Assembly (NCBI GenBank): GCA_002308955.1
Contig: DBWJ01000031.1
Span: 1 to 16,517 of the forward strand
Length of the DNA: 16,517 nt
Reading direction: 5' to 3'
Source: Lachnoclostridium sp. UBA1241
GTDB taxonomy: Bacteria > Bacillota > Clostridia > Lachnospirales > Lachnospiraceae
Shown here: piece after piece, positions 7,142 to 13,308 of the stretch
How positions within the stretch are numbered: position 1 is the stretch's first letter
Layout: each line of letters opens with the position of its first letter
Notes under the pieces: generated by a model
Database searches by the model: none
Told to the model about the DNA's origin: nothing
Seen by the model: the letters and a program-made list of their open reading frames with translations, nothing else
Program-made: the position numbers and the translations under genes

Positions 7142-7804
7142 ATGATTCGGGTTTTACTGGTGGATGACGAGACGATGCTTCTCGACAGTCTCGAGGTGAT
7201 ATTAACGTTAAATGACATGCAGGTCGTCGGCAAGGCGCACGACGGCGCGGAGGCGCTTTCGCTTCTTAAGGAGGCGGAGTGCGACATCGCATTAGTGGAT
7301 CTTAACATGAAGGGCATGGGCGGAATCGAGCTGATCGGACATATGAAAAAGCTGTACCCGGGTACGCGGATTCTGGTGCTGACGACATTCTACGATGACG
7401 CGAACATCACCGAAGCAATCAGCGGCGGCGCGGACGGCTACCTGTTAAAGGACAGCGGCAAGGACGCGATCCTCGGCGCGATCAAACAGATTATGGGCGG
7501 CATCAGCGTTCTTGACCCGAAGGTAATGCAACGGCTCACGGCGCTGGTCGGAAAGAGCGCACCGCAGCAGCCGGAGCAGGCGTACAAGCGTATGCCGCAG
7601 CAGCCGGAACCGGAACCCGCGTACGGAAGTTTTACGGTGCGCGAGCAGGAGATTGCGGCGCTTCTCGTGGAGGGGCTTACAAACCGGCAGATCGCCGACC
7701 GGCTGTACATTTCGGAAGGTACCGTGAAGAATTACATCTCGACGATTTACGATAAGACCGGCATTCACGACCGCGTCAAGCTGGTTGTGGCGCTGAAGGG
7801 GTAG
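7142..7804 (+). CDS. NarL/LuxR-family response regulator
   Basis: A 220-residue transcription factor. The receiver domain (1-120) has the acidic pair Asp8/Asp9, the phosphorylation site Asp53, Thr81 and Lys103, all in their usual places. A Pro/Gln-rich linker (about 140-160) contains PQQPE twice. A LuxR-type helix-turn-helix (about 163-218) has the expected FTVREQEIAALLVEGLTNRQIA start and ISEGTVKNYIS recognition helix. AAGGAG at 7131-7136 overlaps the kinase stop codon and lies five bases ahead of the ATG, so the pair is translationally coupled. Phosphorylated dimers would bind inverted repeats; the 18-bp palindrome at 5333-5350 upstream of its own operon is the obvious candidate. No hairpin terminator follows, so transcription may run on into the PARG gene. 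Confidence 0.96.
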   Translation: MIRVLLVDDETMLLDSLEVILTLNDMQVVGKAHDGAEALSLLKEAECDIALVDLNMKGMGGIELIGHMKKLYPGTRILVLTTFYDDANITEAISGGADGYLLKDSGKDAILGAIKQIMGGISVLDPKVMQRLTALVGKSAPQQPEQAYKRMPQQPEPEPAYGSFTVREQEIAALLVEGLTNRQIADRLYISEGTVKNYISTIYDKTGIHDRVKLVVALKG

Positions 7805-7843
7805 TGCCGGGTAATTATTTTAAGTGGAAATCAAAGGTCGAGA

Positions 7844-7928
7844 ATGAAGAAACCGATGGCAGTTACACCCAAAACCGGGAGACTGGAAGGACAGGAGGCG
7901 GACTATGAAGAATCTGATGGCAGTTGCC
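7844..7928 (+). repeat. Near-direct repeat of a gene start, 61 bases apart
   Basis: ATGAAGAAACCGATGGCAGTT at 7844 and ATGAAGAATCTGATGGCAGTT at 7905 differ at two of 21 bases. The second copy is the start of the PARG gene. The first opens a frame of about 55 codons (MKKPMAVTPKTGRLEG...) that runs into the PARG gene out of phase and has only a weak ribosome binding site. It reads as the remnant of a short tandem duplication of the gene's 5' end, or a small upstream ORF. Confidence 0.55.
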
Positions 7929-8705
7929 AGGGAAACCAAGAAGATTACGAAGGAAGGCCGTTACGAGCTGAACGGACGTGTCATTCCTTTTCCGGAGGTG
8001 GACCTTAAGGCAGTGAAGGTGATCACGCCGGAGGCCGGAGCGGCGCTTACGGAAACCTACGCAGGTGAGCCGGGCAGCACCGTGGCGATTGAGATTACGA
8101 CCGAGGATTCGTACCGGGCGGCAAGCCGTTTTGAGCATCCTCTTGTAATGAATTTCGCGAATGCGCATCATCCGGGCGGCGGATTTGAAATCGGCGCCAC
8201 CGCGCAGGAGGAAAGCCTGTGCCGCTGCAGCACGCTTTACGCTTCCATCAACAGCGAGGCGGCCAAGGAAATGTACCGATACAATAAAACAAACGTCTGC
8301 GCGACGGAATCGGATTACATGCTGCTTTCGGACCCGGTTTTCGTATTCCGGGACGAACGTTGCGATTTCCTTGAGAAACCGTTCCGTGTGGGCGTCATTA
8401 CCGTTCCCGCACCGAACCGGAACGGCCGTGCCATGTTCGCCTCCGCGGAGAAGATCAAGGCTGCAATGACGAAGCGCATCCGAATCATGCTTGCGGTTGC
8501 AAAGGATAACGGCTTCCGTGATCTGATACTCGGCGCCTGGGGCTGCGGCGCGTTTCGTAACGACCCGGTGAAGGTTGCCGGAATCTTTAAGACTGTGCTT
8601 CTTACGGAAGGCTACGGCGCGTATTTCGATACCGTCTGCTTCGCTATCTACGGCAAAGAAGACGGAAAGAACTACACCGCGTTCCGCGAGGTTTTCGGAC
8701 TGTAA
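7905..8705 (+). CDS. Bacterial-type poly(ADP-ribose) glycohydrolase (TIGR02452/PARG family)
   Basis: A 266-residue macrodomain-fold hydrolase. The diagnostic PARG signature is complete: PGGGFEIGATAQEE at 90-103, with the Gly triplet at 91-93 and the catalytic Gln-Glu-Glu at 101-103, preceded by VMNFANAHHP. Later family landmarks include ITVPAPNRNG and LILGAWGCGAFRNDP. Known members cleave ribose-ribose bonds of poly(ADP-ribose), releasing ADP-ribose; activity on mono-ADP-ribosylated targets is generally weak. The length suits the bacterial type, without the accessory domains of animal PARG. AGGAGG at 7893-7898 lies six bases ahead of the ATG. The next gene is a Nudix hydrolase that could degrade the ADP-ribose released. 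No ADP-ribosyltransferase is encoded in the window, so the source of the modification is unknown. Confidence 0.9.
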   Translation: MKNLMAVARETKKITKEGRYELNGRVIPFPEVDLKAVKVITPEAGAALTETYAGEPGSTVAIEITTEDSYRAASRFEHPLVMNFANAHHPGGGFEIGATAQEESLCRCSTLYASINSEAAKEMYRYNKTNVCATESDYMLLSDPVFVFRDERCDFLEKPFRVGVITVPAPNRNGRAMFASAEKIKAAMTKRIRIMLAVAKDNGFRDLILGAWGCGAFRNDPVKVAGIFKTVLLTEGYGAYFDTVCFAIYGKEDGKNYTAFREVFGL

Positions 8706-8789
8706 AAAGGATGTGAGGTTTCGGGCCATTGCGGCGAGAGAACAAGATTTTCGAACCGTAACGACGGTAGAATCTAAGGAGTAAGTGGT

Positions 8790-9353
8790 ATGGACGAGCA
8801 GAATCTGAACTGGGAAACCGAATCGGTTGAGACCGTGTTCCGGACACCGGTTTTTGAGATAAGAACGAAGAAACAGAAAGCGGCGGCGGGGCCGTCCGGC
8901 GAGTATTACTCGATTCGCGGACACCGCTGTGTCTGCATTGTCGCGGAGTATGAAGGGAAGCTGATTCTCGTACGCCAGTTCCGTCACGGAAGCGATGAAA
9001 TCACGGCCGAACTTCCGGGCGGCATCGTGGATGACGGCGAGACGCCCGAAGAGGCTGCGGCAAGAGAACTCGAGGAGGAGAGCGGATTCCGCGCCGGGAA
9101 GATTACGCTTCTCGGAAAGATCAATCCGAATCCCGCGTTGTTCGAAAAGGAGAGCGTGCTGAACGTGTGCCTCGCGGAAGACCTTGTTCCGACCGGCGAA
9201 CTGCATCCGGATGCGGACGAGGTGCTCCGGAACGCATTTGTTCCGATTGGTGAAGTAATCGAAAAGCTCGGCACGGGCGAGTATGACCATATGTTTATGG
9301 GAACGGCGCTTTTGTTTTATCTGAGGTATAAAAAATGTGGAAAGCTTATCTAG
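8790..9353 (+). CDS. Nudix hydrolase, probable ADP-ribose pyrophosphatase
   Basis: A 187-residue cytoplasmic enzyme with a perfect 23-residue Nudix box at 78-100: G-x5-E-x7-R-E-L-x-E-E-x-G-F. The EE pair binds the metal ions. The beta-strand before the box (RQFRHGSDEITAELPGG) matches ADP-ribose pyrophosphatases, in which the motif 'R-Q-x-R' and 'E-x-P-x-G' precede the box, and the P-N-P-A-L-F-E-K loop resembles their substrate region. The reaction would be ADP-ribose to AMP plus ribose 5-phosphate. AAGGAG at 8776-8781 lies eight bases ahead of the ATG. It lies 84 bases after the PARG gene, and its last 19 bases overlap the next gene, so the three are likely co-transcribed. Substrate assignment is by motif and context; other nucleoside diphosphate sugars remain possible. 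Confidence 0.88.
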   Translation: MDEQNLNWETESVETVFRTPVFEIRTKKQKAAAGPSGEYYSIRGHRCVCIVAEYEGKLILVRQFRHGSDEITAELPGGIVDDGETPEEAAARELEEESGFRAGKITLLGKINPNPALFEKESVLNVCLAEDLVPTGELHPDADEVLRNAFVPIGEVIEKLGTGEYDHMFMGTALLFYLRYKKCGKLI

Positions 9354-11239
9354 CGGACATCGGACCGCTTGCGGAACCGTCCGTTTATAAGAGGCTTTCG
9401 GAAGCGATGACCGAGAAGCGCGCAAACCGCGTGGCGAAACTGAAAAACGAAAAGGACCGGATGCTTTCCGTCGGAGCGGAAACGCTGCTTTCGATGGCGG
9501 TTTCGAAGTACCTTTCGGGGAAACTGTTTTCAAGCCACACGGAGCGTGTAATCGAGGTGGACTTATCTGCAATTGATGCGGTCACATTTGCCGCAGAGGA
9601 AATGCGGACGGTGGCAGCAGGGAAGAACGGAAAGCCGTACCTTGAGGCGGTGCCGGATTTATTCTATAACCTGTCGCACTCGGGCACGAAAGTGCTTCTC
9701 GCCGTATCGGACCGGGAAATCGGATGCGATATCCAGAAGGTGTCCGGCAACCGGGAACGGATTGTGAAGCGGTTCTATACGGAAGCGGAACAGGCTTATG
9801 TGTCCGGGAGTGCGGAGCGGTTCACCGAAATCTGGTCGCGGAAGGAAAGCTTCGTAAAGGCGGTCGGGCTCGGGATTTCCGCGGACTTTACGGCATTCTC
9901 GGTCAGCGATGCAGACGGGAACGCAGAACTTAATCAGAAGCTTTCCAAAGAGGATTGGGAATTCATTTCCGCGGAGTGGCCGGAGGGCTACCGCGGGAGC
10001 ATATGCGTAAGAAAAGAGAGAAGGAGAACCGGAAGCATGAAGAAGAACAACGATAGCGCAAAGAGCGTGAAAAGCAAGGCTGGCAGCGTGAAGAAAGAGA
10101 AGAAACTGAATACGGAGAAAATCAAAAAATATTTGGACAGCCTCGCGAAAAAGTACGGACTTCCGACCGCGGACTGTATGATCATGCAGAATCATAAGGT
10201 GCTGTTCCGCCATACATACGGCTGTGAAGATATCGGAGGAAAGACGCCGGTGTCGGGACTCAGCCGCTACCTCGTCTTTTCGATGACGAAGATTCAGACG
10301 ATGACCGCGGTGATGCAGCTCGTCGAGCAGGGAAAACTTTCGCTTCAGGATGAGGTTTCGAAATATCTGCCCGCGTACGGCAAATTGTTCGTTGCGGAAG
10401 AAAAGGAAGGGACCATCCGTGTTGTTCCGGCGAAGCGCCCCATGCTTGTGTGGCATTTGCTGTCGATGCAGTCCGGACTCGATTACGACCTGAACCGTCC
10501 GGGCATCCTTCTTGCAAGAAAGAAGTACGGCAACAAGGCAACCACGCGGCAGATTGTGGATTCGTTCCCGGAGACGCCGCTTTGCTTCCATCCGGGCGAC
10601 CGTTTCTTATACAGCCTGAGTCACGATGTGGCGGCGGCCATCGTTGAGGTGGTGTCCGGGATGACATTTTCCGATTATTTAAGAAAGAATATCTGGAACC
10701 CGCTCGGCATGAAGCACACGGGCTTCTTCAAGCGGCATGACGCGCGGAAGAATCTCGTGCAGCAGTACATTTTTGAAAATGAAAAGATTGTTCCGATGGA
10801 GAACGACTGCAGCTACCGGCTTTCGGATGCCTATGAGAGCGGCGGCGCAGGACTTGTGAGCACGACCGAGGACTATGCGGTCCTTGCGGATACGCTTGCC
10901 TGCGGCGGCACGTCGGCCGACGGAAAGCAGATTCTTAAGCCCGAGACCATCGAAATCATCAAGACCGACCTTCTCAGTGAACAGGGGCGGAAGGATATGC
11001 ATGACAACATGGGACGGTTCGAGTACGGCTATGGTTGCGGCATGCAGGTTCTCCTAAATCCGGAACTCGTCGGAACGCCGGCACCCGCTGGCGTGTTCGG
11101 CTGGGACGGCGCGGCAGGCAGCTGCTGCATCATGGACCGGAGCACCGGAAAGTCGTTGGTGTTTATGATTCACGTTCGGAATTTCGGACCCGCTTACGGG
11201 GAGATTCACCCGAAGCTTCGGGATTTACTTTTTGAATAA
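9335..11239 (+). CDS. 4'-phosphopantetheinyl transferase fused in frame to a beta-lactamase-fold serine hydrolase
   Basis: One uninterrupted frame of 634 residues with two complete domains. Residues 1-230 are an Sfp-type phosphopantetheinyl transferase: FYNLSHSG at 110-117, IGCDIQKV at 129-136 with metal-binding Asp132, and WSRKESFVK at 167-175 with Glu171. These enzymes load the coenzyme A arm onto carrier proteins. Residues 265-634 are a class C beta-lactamase/esterase-like hydrolase: nucleophile motif SMTK (Ser316, Lys319), YSLSHDV at 426-432 in place of Y-x-N, and GWDGAAG at 589-595 in place of K-T-G. A Lys/Ser-rich linker (235-265) joins them. A good ribosome binding site and ATG at 10037 lie exactly at the junction, so the hydrolase may also be made as a separate 400-residue cytoplasmic protein with no signal peptide. 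The second metal ligand position is Gln134 rather than Glu. The start at 9335 overlaps the Nudix gene by 19 bases, with a weak GAGG upstream. Confidence 0.85.
   Translation: MWKAYLADIGPLAEPSVYKRLSEAMTEKRANRVAKLKNEKDRMLSVGAETLLSMAVSKYLSGKLFSSHTERVIEVDLSAIDAVTFAAEEMRTVAAGKNGKPYLEAVPDLFYNLSHSGTKVLLAVSDREIGCDIQKVSGNRERIVKRFYTEAEQAYVSGSAERFTEIWSRKESFVKAVGLGISADFTAFSVSDADGNAELNQKLSKEDWEFISAEWPEGYRGSICVRKERRRTGSMKKNNDSAKSVKSKAGSVKKEKKLNTEKIKKYLDSLAKKYGLPTADCMIMQNHKVLFRHTYGCEDIGGKTPVSGLSRYLVFSMTKIQTMTAVMQLVEQGKLSLQDEVSKYLPAYGKLFVAEEKEGTIRVVPAKRPMLVWHLLSMQSGLDYDLNRPGILLARKKYGNKATTRQIVDSFPETPLCFHPGDRFLYSLSHDVAAAIVEVVSGMTFSDYLRKNIWNPLGMKHTGFFKRHDARKNLVQQYIFENEKIVPMENDCSYRLSDAYESGGAGLVSTTEDYAVLADTLACGGTSADGKQILKPETIEIIKTDLLSEQGRKDMHDNMGRFEYGYGCGMQVLLNPELVGTPAPAGVFGWDGAAGSCCIMDRSTGKSLVFMIHVRNFGPAYGEIHPKLRDLLFE
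10021..10039 (+). promoter_or_regulatory. Internal ribosome binding site and start codon at the domain junction
   Basis: AAGGAG (10021-10026) precedes an in-frame ATG (10037-10039) by ten bases. Translation from here would give MKKNNDSAKSVK and the whole serine hydrolase. No stop codon separates it from the phosphopantetheinyl transferase, but several AGA codons just upstream are one base away from TGA, so a lost stop is conceivable. Confidence 0.5.
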
Positions 11240-11259
11240 TGAATTACAGGAGAGATAAA

Positions 11260-11988
11260 ATGAAAAAGATTCTTGGCATTTTCCTGATTGCCGCGCTGCT
11301 TCTCGGGATGACGGCATGCGGTAAGGAAGAAACCCGGAAGGGAGCGAAAAGAAACACGGGCGACGGGACGAAACCGGCGGAGCATGAGATTAAGCAGGTG
11401 GATCCGTTTGAGTTCTATAAGCTGTTTCACGGGTTCTGGTCGGAAGTTGGAGGCGACGATTTTATAAATGTTAATGCCTATCCGGAAGGCCGGGGCTATT
11501 CGTTCGAATACGGAAACTGCGGCGGAGAGTGGGACGGATACGACGAAATTCTTTCCGTTGAGCTGGATTCGAAAGCCGGCACGTACCGGGTTCACCTGAT
11601 CGGTTGGACTAATCTGTACGATTGCGATGAAGGAGAACCGGAATCACATGAATATGATATCCTGTGGCTTCCGGGCAATGACACGGCACTTCTTACGATG
11701 GAGGACGGACGGACCGTAACCTATCAGTGGGGTTTTCCGGAGGACAACTATTACAAAATGTATAATAAACCGCACATAATAGAAACATCTCAACTTGCCG
11801 ACAGGGATGCGCTTGTATACCTGAGCAGAATGAGCTTAAGCGAACTTCGGGAGATATGGACGGAGTATCTTGAGGAGAGCGAATCCGGGGAAACCCATCA
11901 GGTCTATTCCGTTCCGAATAATCCCGGCCTCCGCGTAATTGTCGACGGAACCGAAGACGGTGAGATTACATCCGTGAAGGTCCGGTAA
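11260..11988 (+). CDS. Predicted lipoprotein of unknown function
   Basis: A 242-residue exported protein. The N-terminus MKKILGIFLIAALLLGMTAC is a lipoprotein signal peptide with the lipid-bearing Cys at residue 20. A charged spacer (21-45) follows, then an acidic, aromatic-rich domain with several G-Y/W and D-G-Y phrases and no motif I recognise. AGGAG at 11248-11252 lies seven bases ahead of this ATG. Another in-frame ATG at 11239 overlaps the upstream stop (TAATG) but would add seven residues before the signal peptide and lacks a ribosome binding site. It is the last gene before a strong terminator and follows the transferase/hydrolase gene by 20 bases, so it is probably in the same transcript. 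I do not assign a function. Confidence 0.8.
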   Translation: MKKILGIFLIAALLLGMTACGKEETRKGAKRNTGDGTKPAEHEIKQVDPFEFYKLFHGFWSEVGGDDFINVNAYPEGRGYSFEYGNCGGEWDGYDEILSVELDSKAGTYRVHLIGWTNLYDCDEGEPESHEYDILWLPGNDTALLTMEDGRTVTYQWGFPEDNYYKMYNKPHIIETSQLADRDALVYLSRMSLSELREIWTEYLEESESGETHQVYSVPNNPGLRVIVDGTEDGEITSVKVR

Positions 11989-12004
11989 TATCCGGAAATA
12001 AAAG

Positions 12005-12042
12005 AAGGACTGCCGCACCGTACGGTGTGACAGTCCTTTTTT
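12005..12042. terminator. Bidirectional Rho-independent terminator
   Basis: AAGGACTG (12005-12012) pairs with CAGTCCTT (12031-12038), and inside it CACC pairs with GGTG around GTAC, with a C-A mismatch between the two stems. T-runs follow on the plus strand, and the A-rich 5' flank gives T residues on the minus strand. It lies between the convergent lipoprotein and pilT genes and would serve both. Confidence 0.88.
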
Positions 12043-12062
12043 GAATTCAGGAGTTGTCCGGA

Positions 12063-13118
12063 TCAGGTACCTGCAAGCATCTTCTTGAGCGCTGCCACAT
12101 CCGGAGATACCTTGTAGGCTTCTTCCTTGGTAACGAGATCCTGACGGATCAGGTTTGCAAGGTCTTCGTTCATGGTACGCATGCCGGCGCTGCGGCCTGC
12201 CTGCATCATGGCGGGAATCTGGAGTGCCTTGTTCTCACGAATCAGGTTCGTGATGGCAGGCGTTCCGATCATAACCTCGGACGCAAGTACGCGGCCCTGG
12301 CCGTCCTTACGGGGAAGCAACTGCTGCGTGAATACGCCTCGGATAACGTTTGAGAACTGGCTTCTTACCTGATCACGTCCCTCAAGCGGGCACGCGTCGA
12401 TAACACGCTCGATGGTCTGCGCTGCGGAAGTGGTATGCAGCGTGGAAAGAACGAGGTGTCCGGTCTCGGCTGCGCTGATGGCGGCCTGAATGGTTTCGAA
12501 GTCACGCATCTCACCAACGAGGATAATATCGGGATCTTCACGGAGAGCGGAACGAAGCGCGGACGAGAAGTTGTCTACGTCACGGCCGACCTCACGCTGA
12601 TGGATCATAGCCTTGTTGTAAGGATATACGTACTCGATCGGGTCCTCAATCGTGATGATGTGACGGGAACGGGTCTTGTTGATATAAGCAACGATGGAAG
12701 CAAGCGTCGTGGACTTACCGCTTCCGGTAGGACCGGTTACGAGTACAAGTCCGCGGGGCGTCTCAGCCATCTCCTTGATTGCCGTGGGAAGTCCCAGCTC
12801 GGCAAATGTGGGGATGTTCTGCTCTAGAAGACGGATGCTCGCCGCAAGGTTGTTTCTCTGATGATAGATGTTTGCACGAATTCTGCGGCCGTCGGGAAGC
12901 ATTACACCGACGTCAAGGTCGTTGCCGGCGTCGACAAATCTTCTCTGGTCCTCGTCCAGAATCGAGTAAATCATCTCTTTGGATTCCTTTGCGCTCGGAG
13001 CGGGCTCCAGAATACGCAGTTCCCCATACCTTCTCAGTGCAAGAGAGGTGCCGACAGTAATATGAATATCCGAGCAATTAATGTCGGTTGCCATCTCCAA
13101 CAGTTCTCCAAAAGTCAT
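12063..13118 (-). CDS. pilT: PilT-family type IV pilus retraction ATPase
   Basis: A 351-residue hexameric ATPase of the secretion-ATPase superfamily. The N-terminal domain begins FGELLEMATDINCSDIHIT, as in PilT. The motor domain has Walker A GPTGSGKST at 129-137, an Asp box (ITIEDPIEYVY), Walker B DPDIILVGEMRD at 195-206, and a His box with His221 and His228 (GHLVLSTLHTTSA). The C-terminal AITNLIRENK at 288-297 corresponds to PilT's AIRNLIRE motif, which separates retraction ATPases from the longer PilB/GspE extension ATPases. AGGAGG at 13128-13133 lies nine bases from the start. It is a single-gene unit between a shared terminator and the divergent CapA-family gene; no pilin, PilB, PilC or PilM gene is present. 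It would power pilus retraction for twitching or DNA uptake if the rest of the machinery lies elsewhere. Confidence 0.95.
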   Translation of the reverse strand: MTFGELLEMATDINCSDIHITVGTSLALRRYGELRILEPAPSAKESKEMIYSILDEDQRRFVDAGNDLDVGVMLPDGRRIRANIYHQRNNLAASIRLLEQNIPTFAELGLPTAIKEMAETPRGLVLVTGPTGSGKSTTLASIVAYINKTRSRHIITIEDPIEYVYPYNKAMIHQREVGRDVDNFSSALRSALREDPDIILVGEMRDFETIQAAISAAETGHLVLSTLHTTSAAQTIERVIDACPLEGRDQVRSQFSNVIRGVFTQQLLPRKDGQGRVLASEVMIGTPAITNLIRENKALQIPAMMQAGRSAGMRTMNEDLANLIRQDLVTKEEAYKVSPDVAALKKMLAGT

Positions 13119-13186
13119 AGTTGCTACCCTCCTGTTTGGATTTGATGCAAGTGTCTTTTTTTATTGTAGCATATTGTTTCGGAAAA

Positions 13187-13195
13187 TGGTATAAT
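13187..13195 (+). promoter_or_regulatory. Extended -10 promoter of the CapA-family gene
   Basis: TGGTATAAT is a perfect extended -10 element (TG-N-TATAAT). No good -35 lies 16-18 bases upstream, which the extended -10 can compensate. Transcription would start near 13202, leaving a leader of about 107 bases before the TTG start. I see no convincing minus-strand promoter for pilT in the same gap. Confidence 0.6.
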
Positions 13196-13206
13196 ATATT
13201 TGTACT

Positions 13207-13228
13207 TTTTTCAATTTTTTTTGAAAAA
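13207..13228 (+). other. A/T-rich hairpin at the 5' end of the CapA-family leader
   Basis: TTTTTCAA (13207-13214) is complementary to TTGAAAAA (13221-13228) across a six-T loop. It sits within a few bases of the predicted transcription start. The stem has only two G-C pairs, so it is too weak for a terminator; it could stabilise the mRNA end or act as a binding site in the DNA. Confidence 0.35.
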
Positions 13229-13308
13229 CGGGGACTATTGACCGAATCGGCAAAGTTTGCTATGGTAGGGAATATGATTTCGGGGTTTCCGTGAGGGAGG
13301 TTTTTCAG

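Noticed and set aside
7863..9572. A 569-codon open frame on the minus strand
   Set aside because: It lies opposite the PARG and Nudix genes and part of the transferase, all of which have clear motifs. It has no recognisable domain; GC-rich codon bias on the sense strand removes antisense stops.
13291..13308. In-frame GTG start for the CapA-family gene
   Set aside because: It lies within the GGGAGG ribosome binding site that serves the TTG at 13309.
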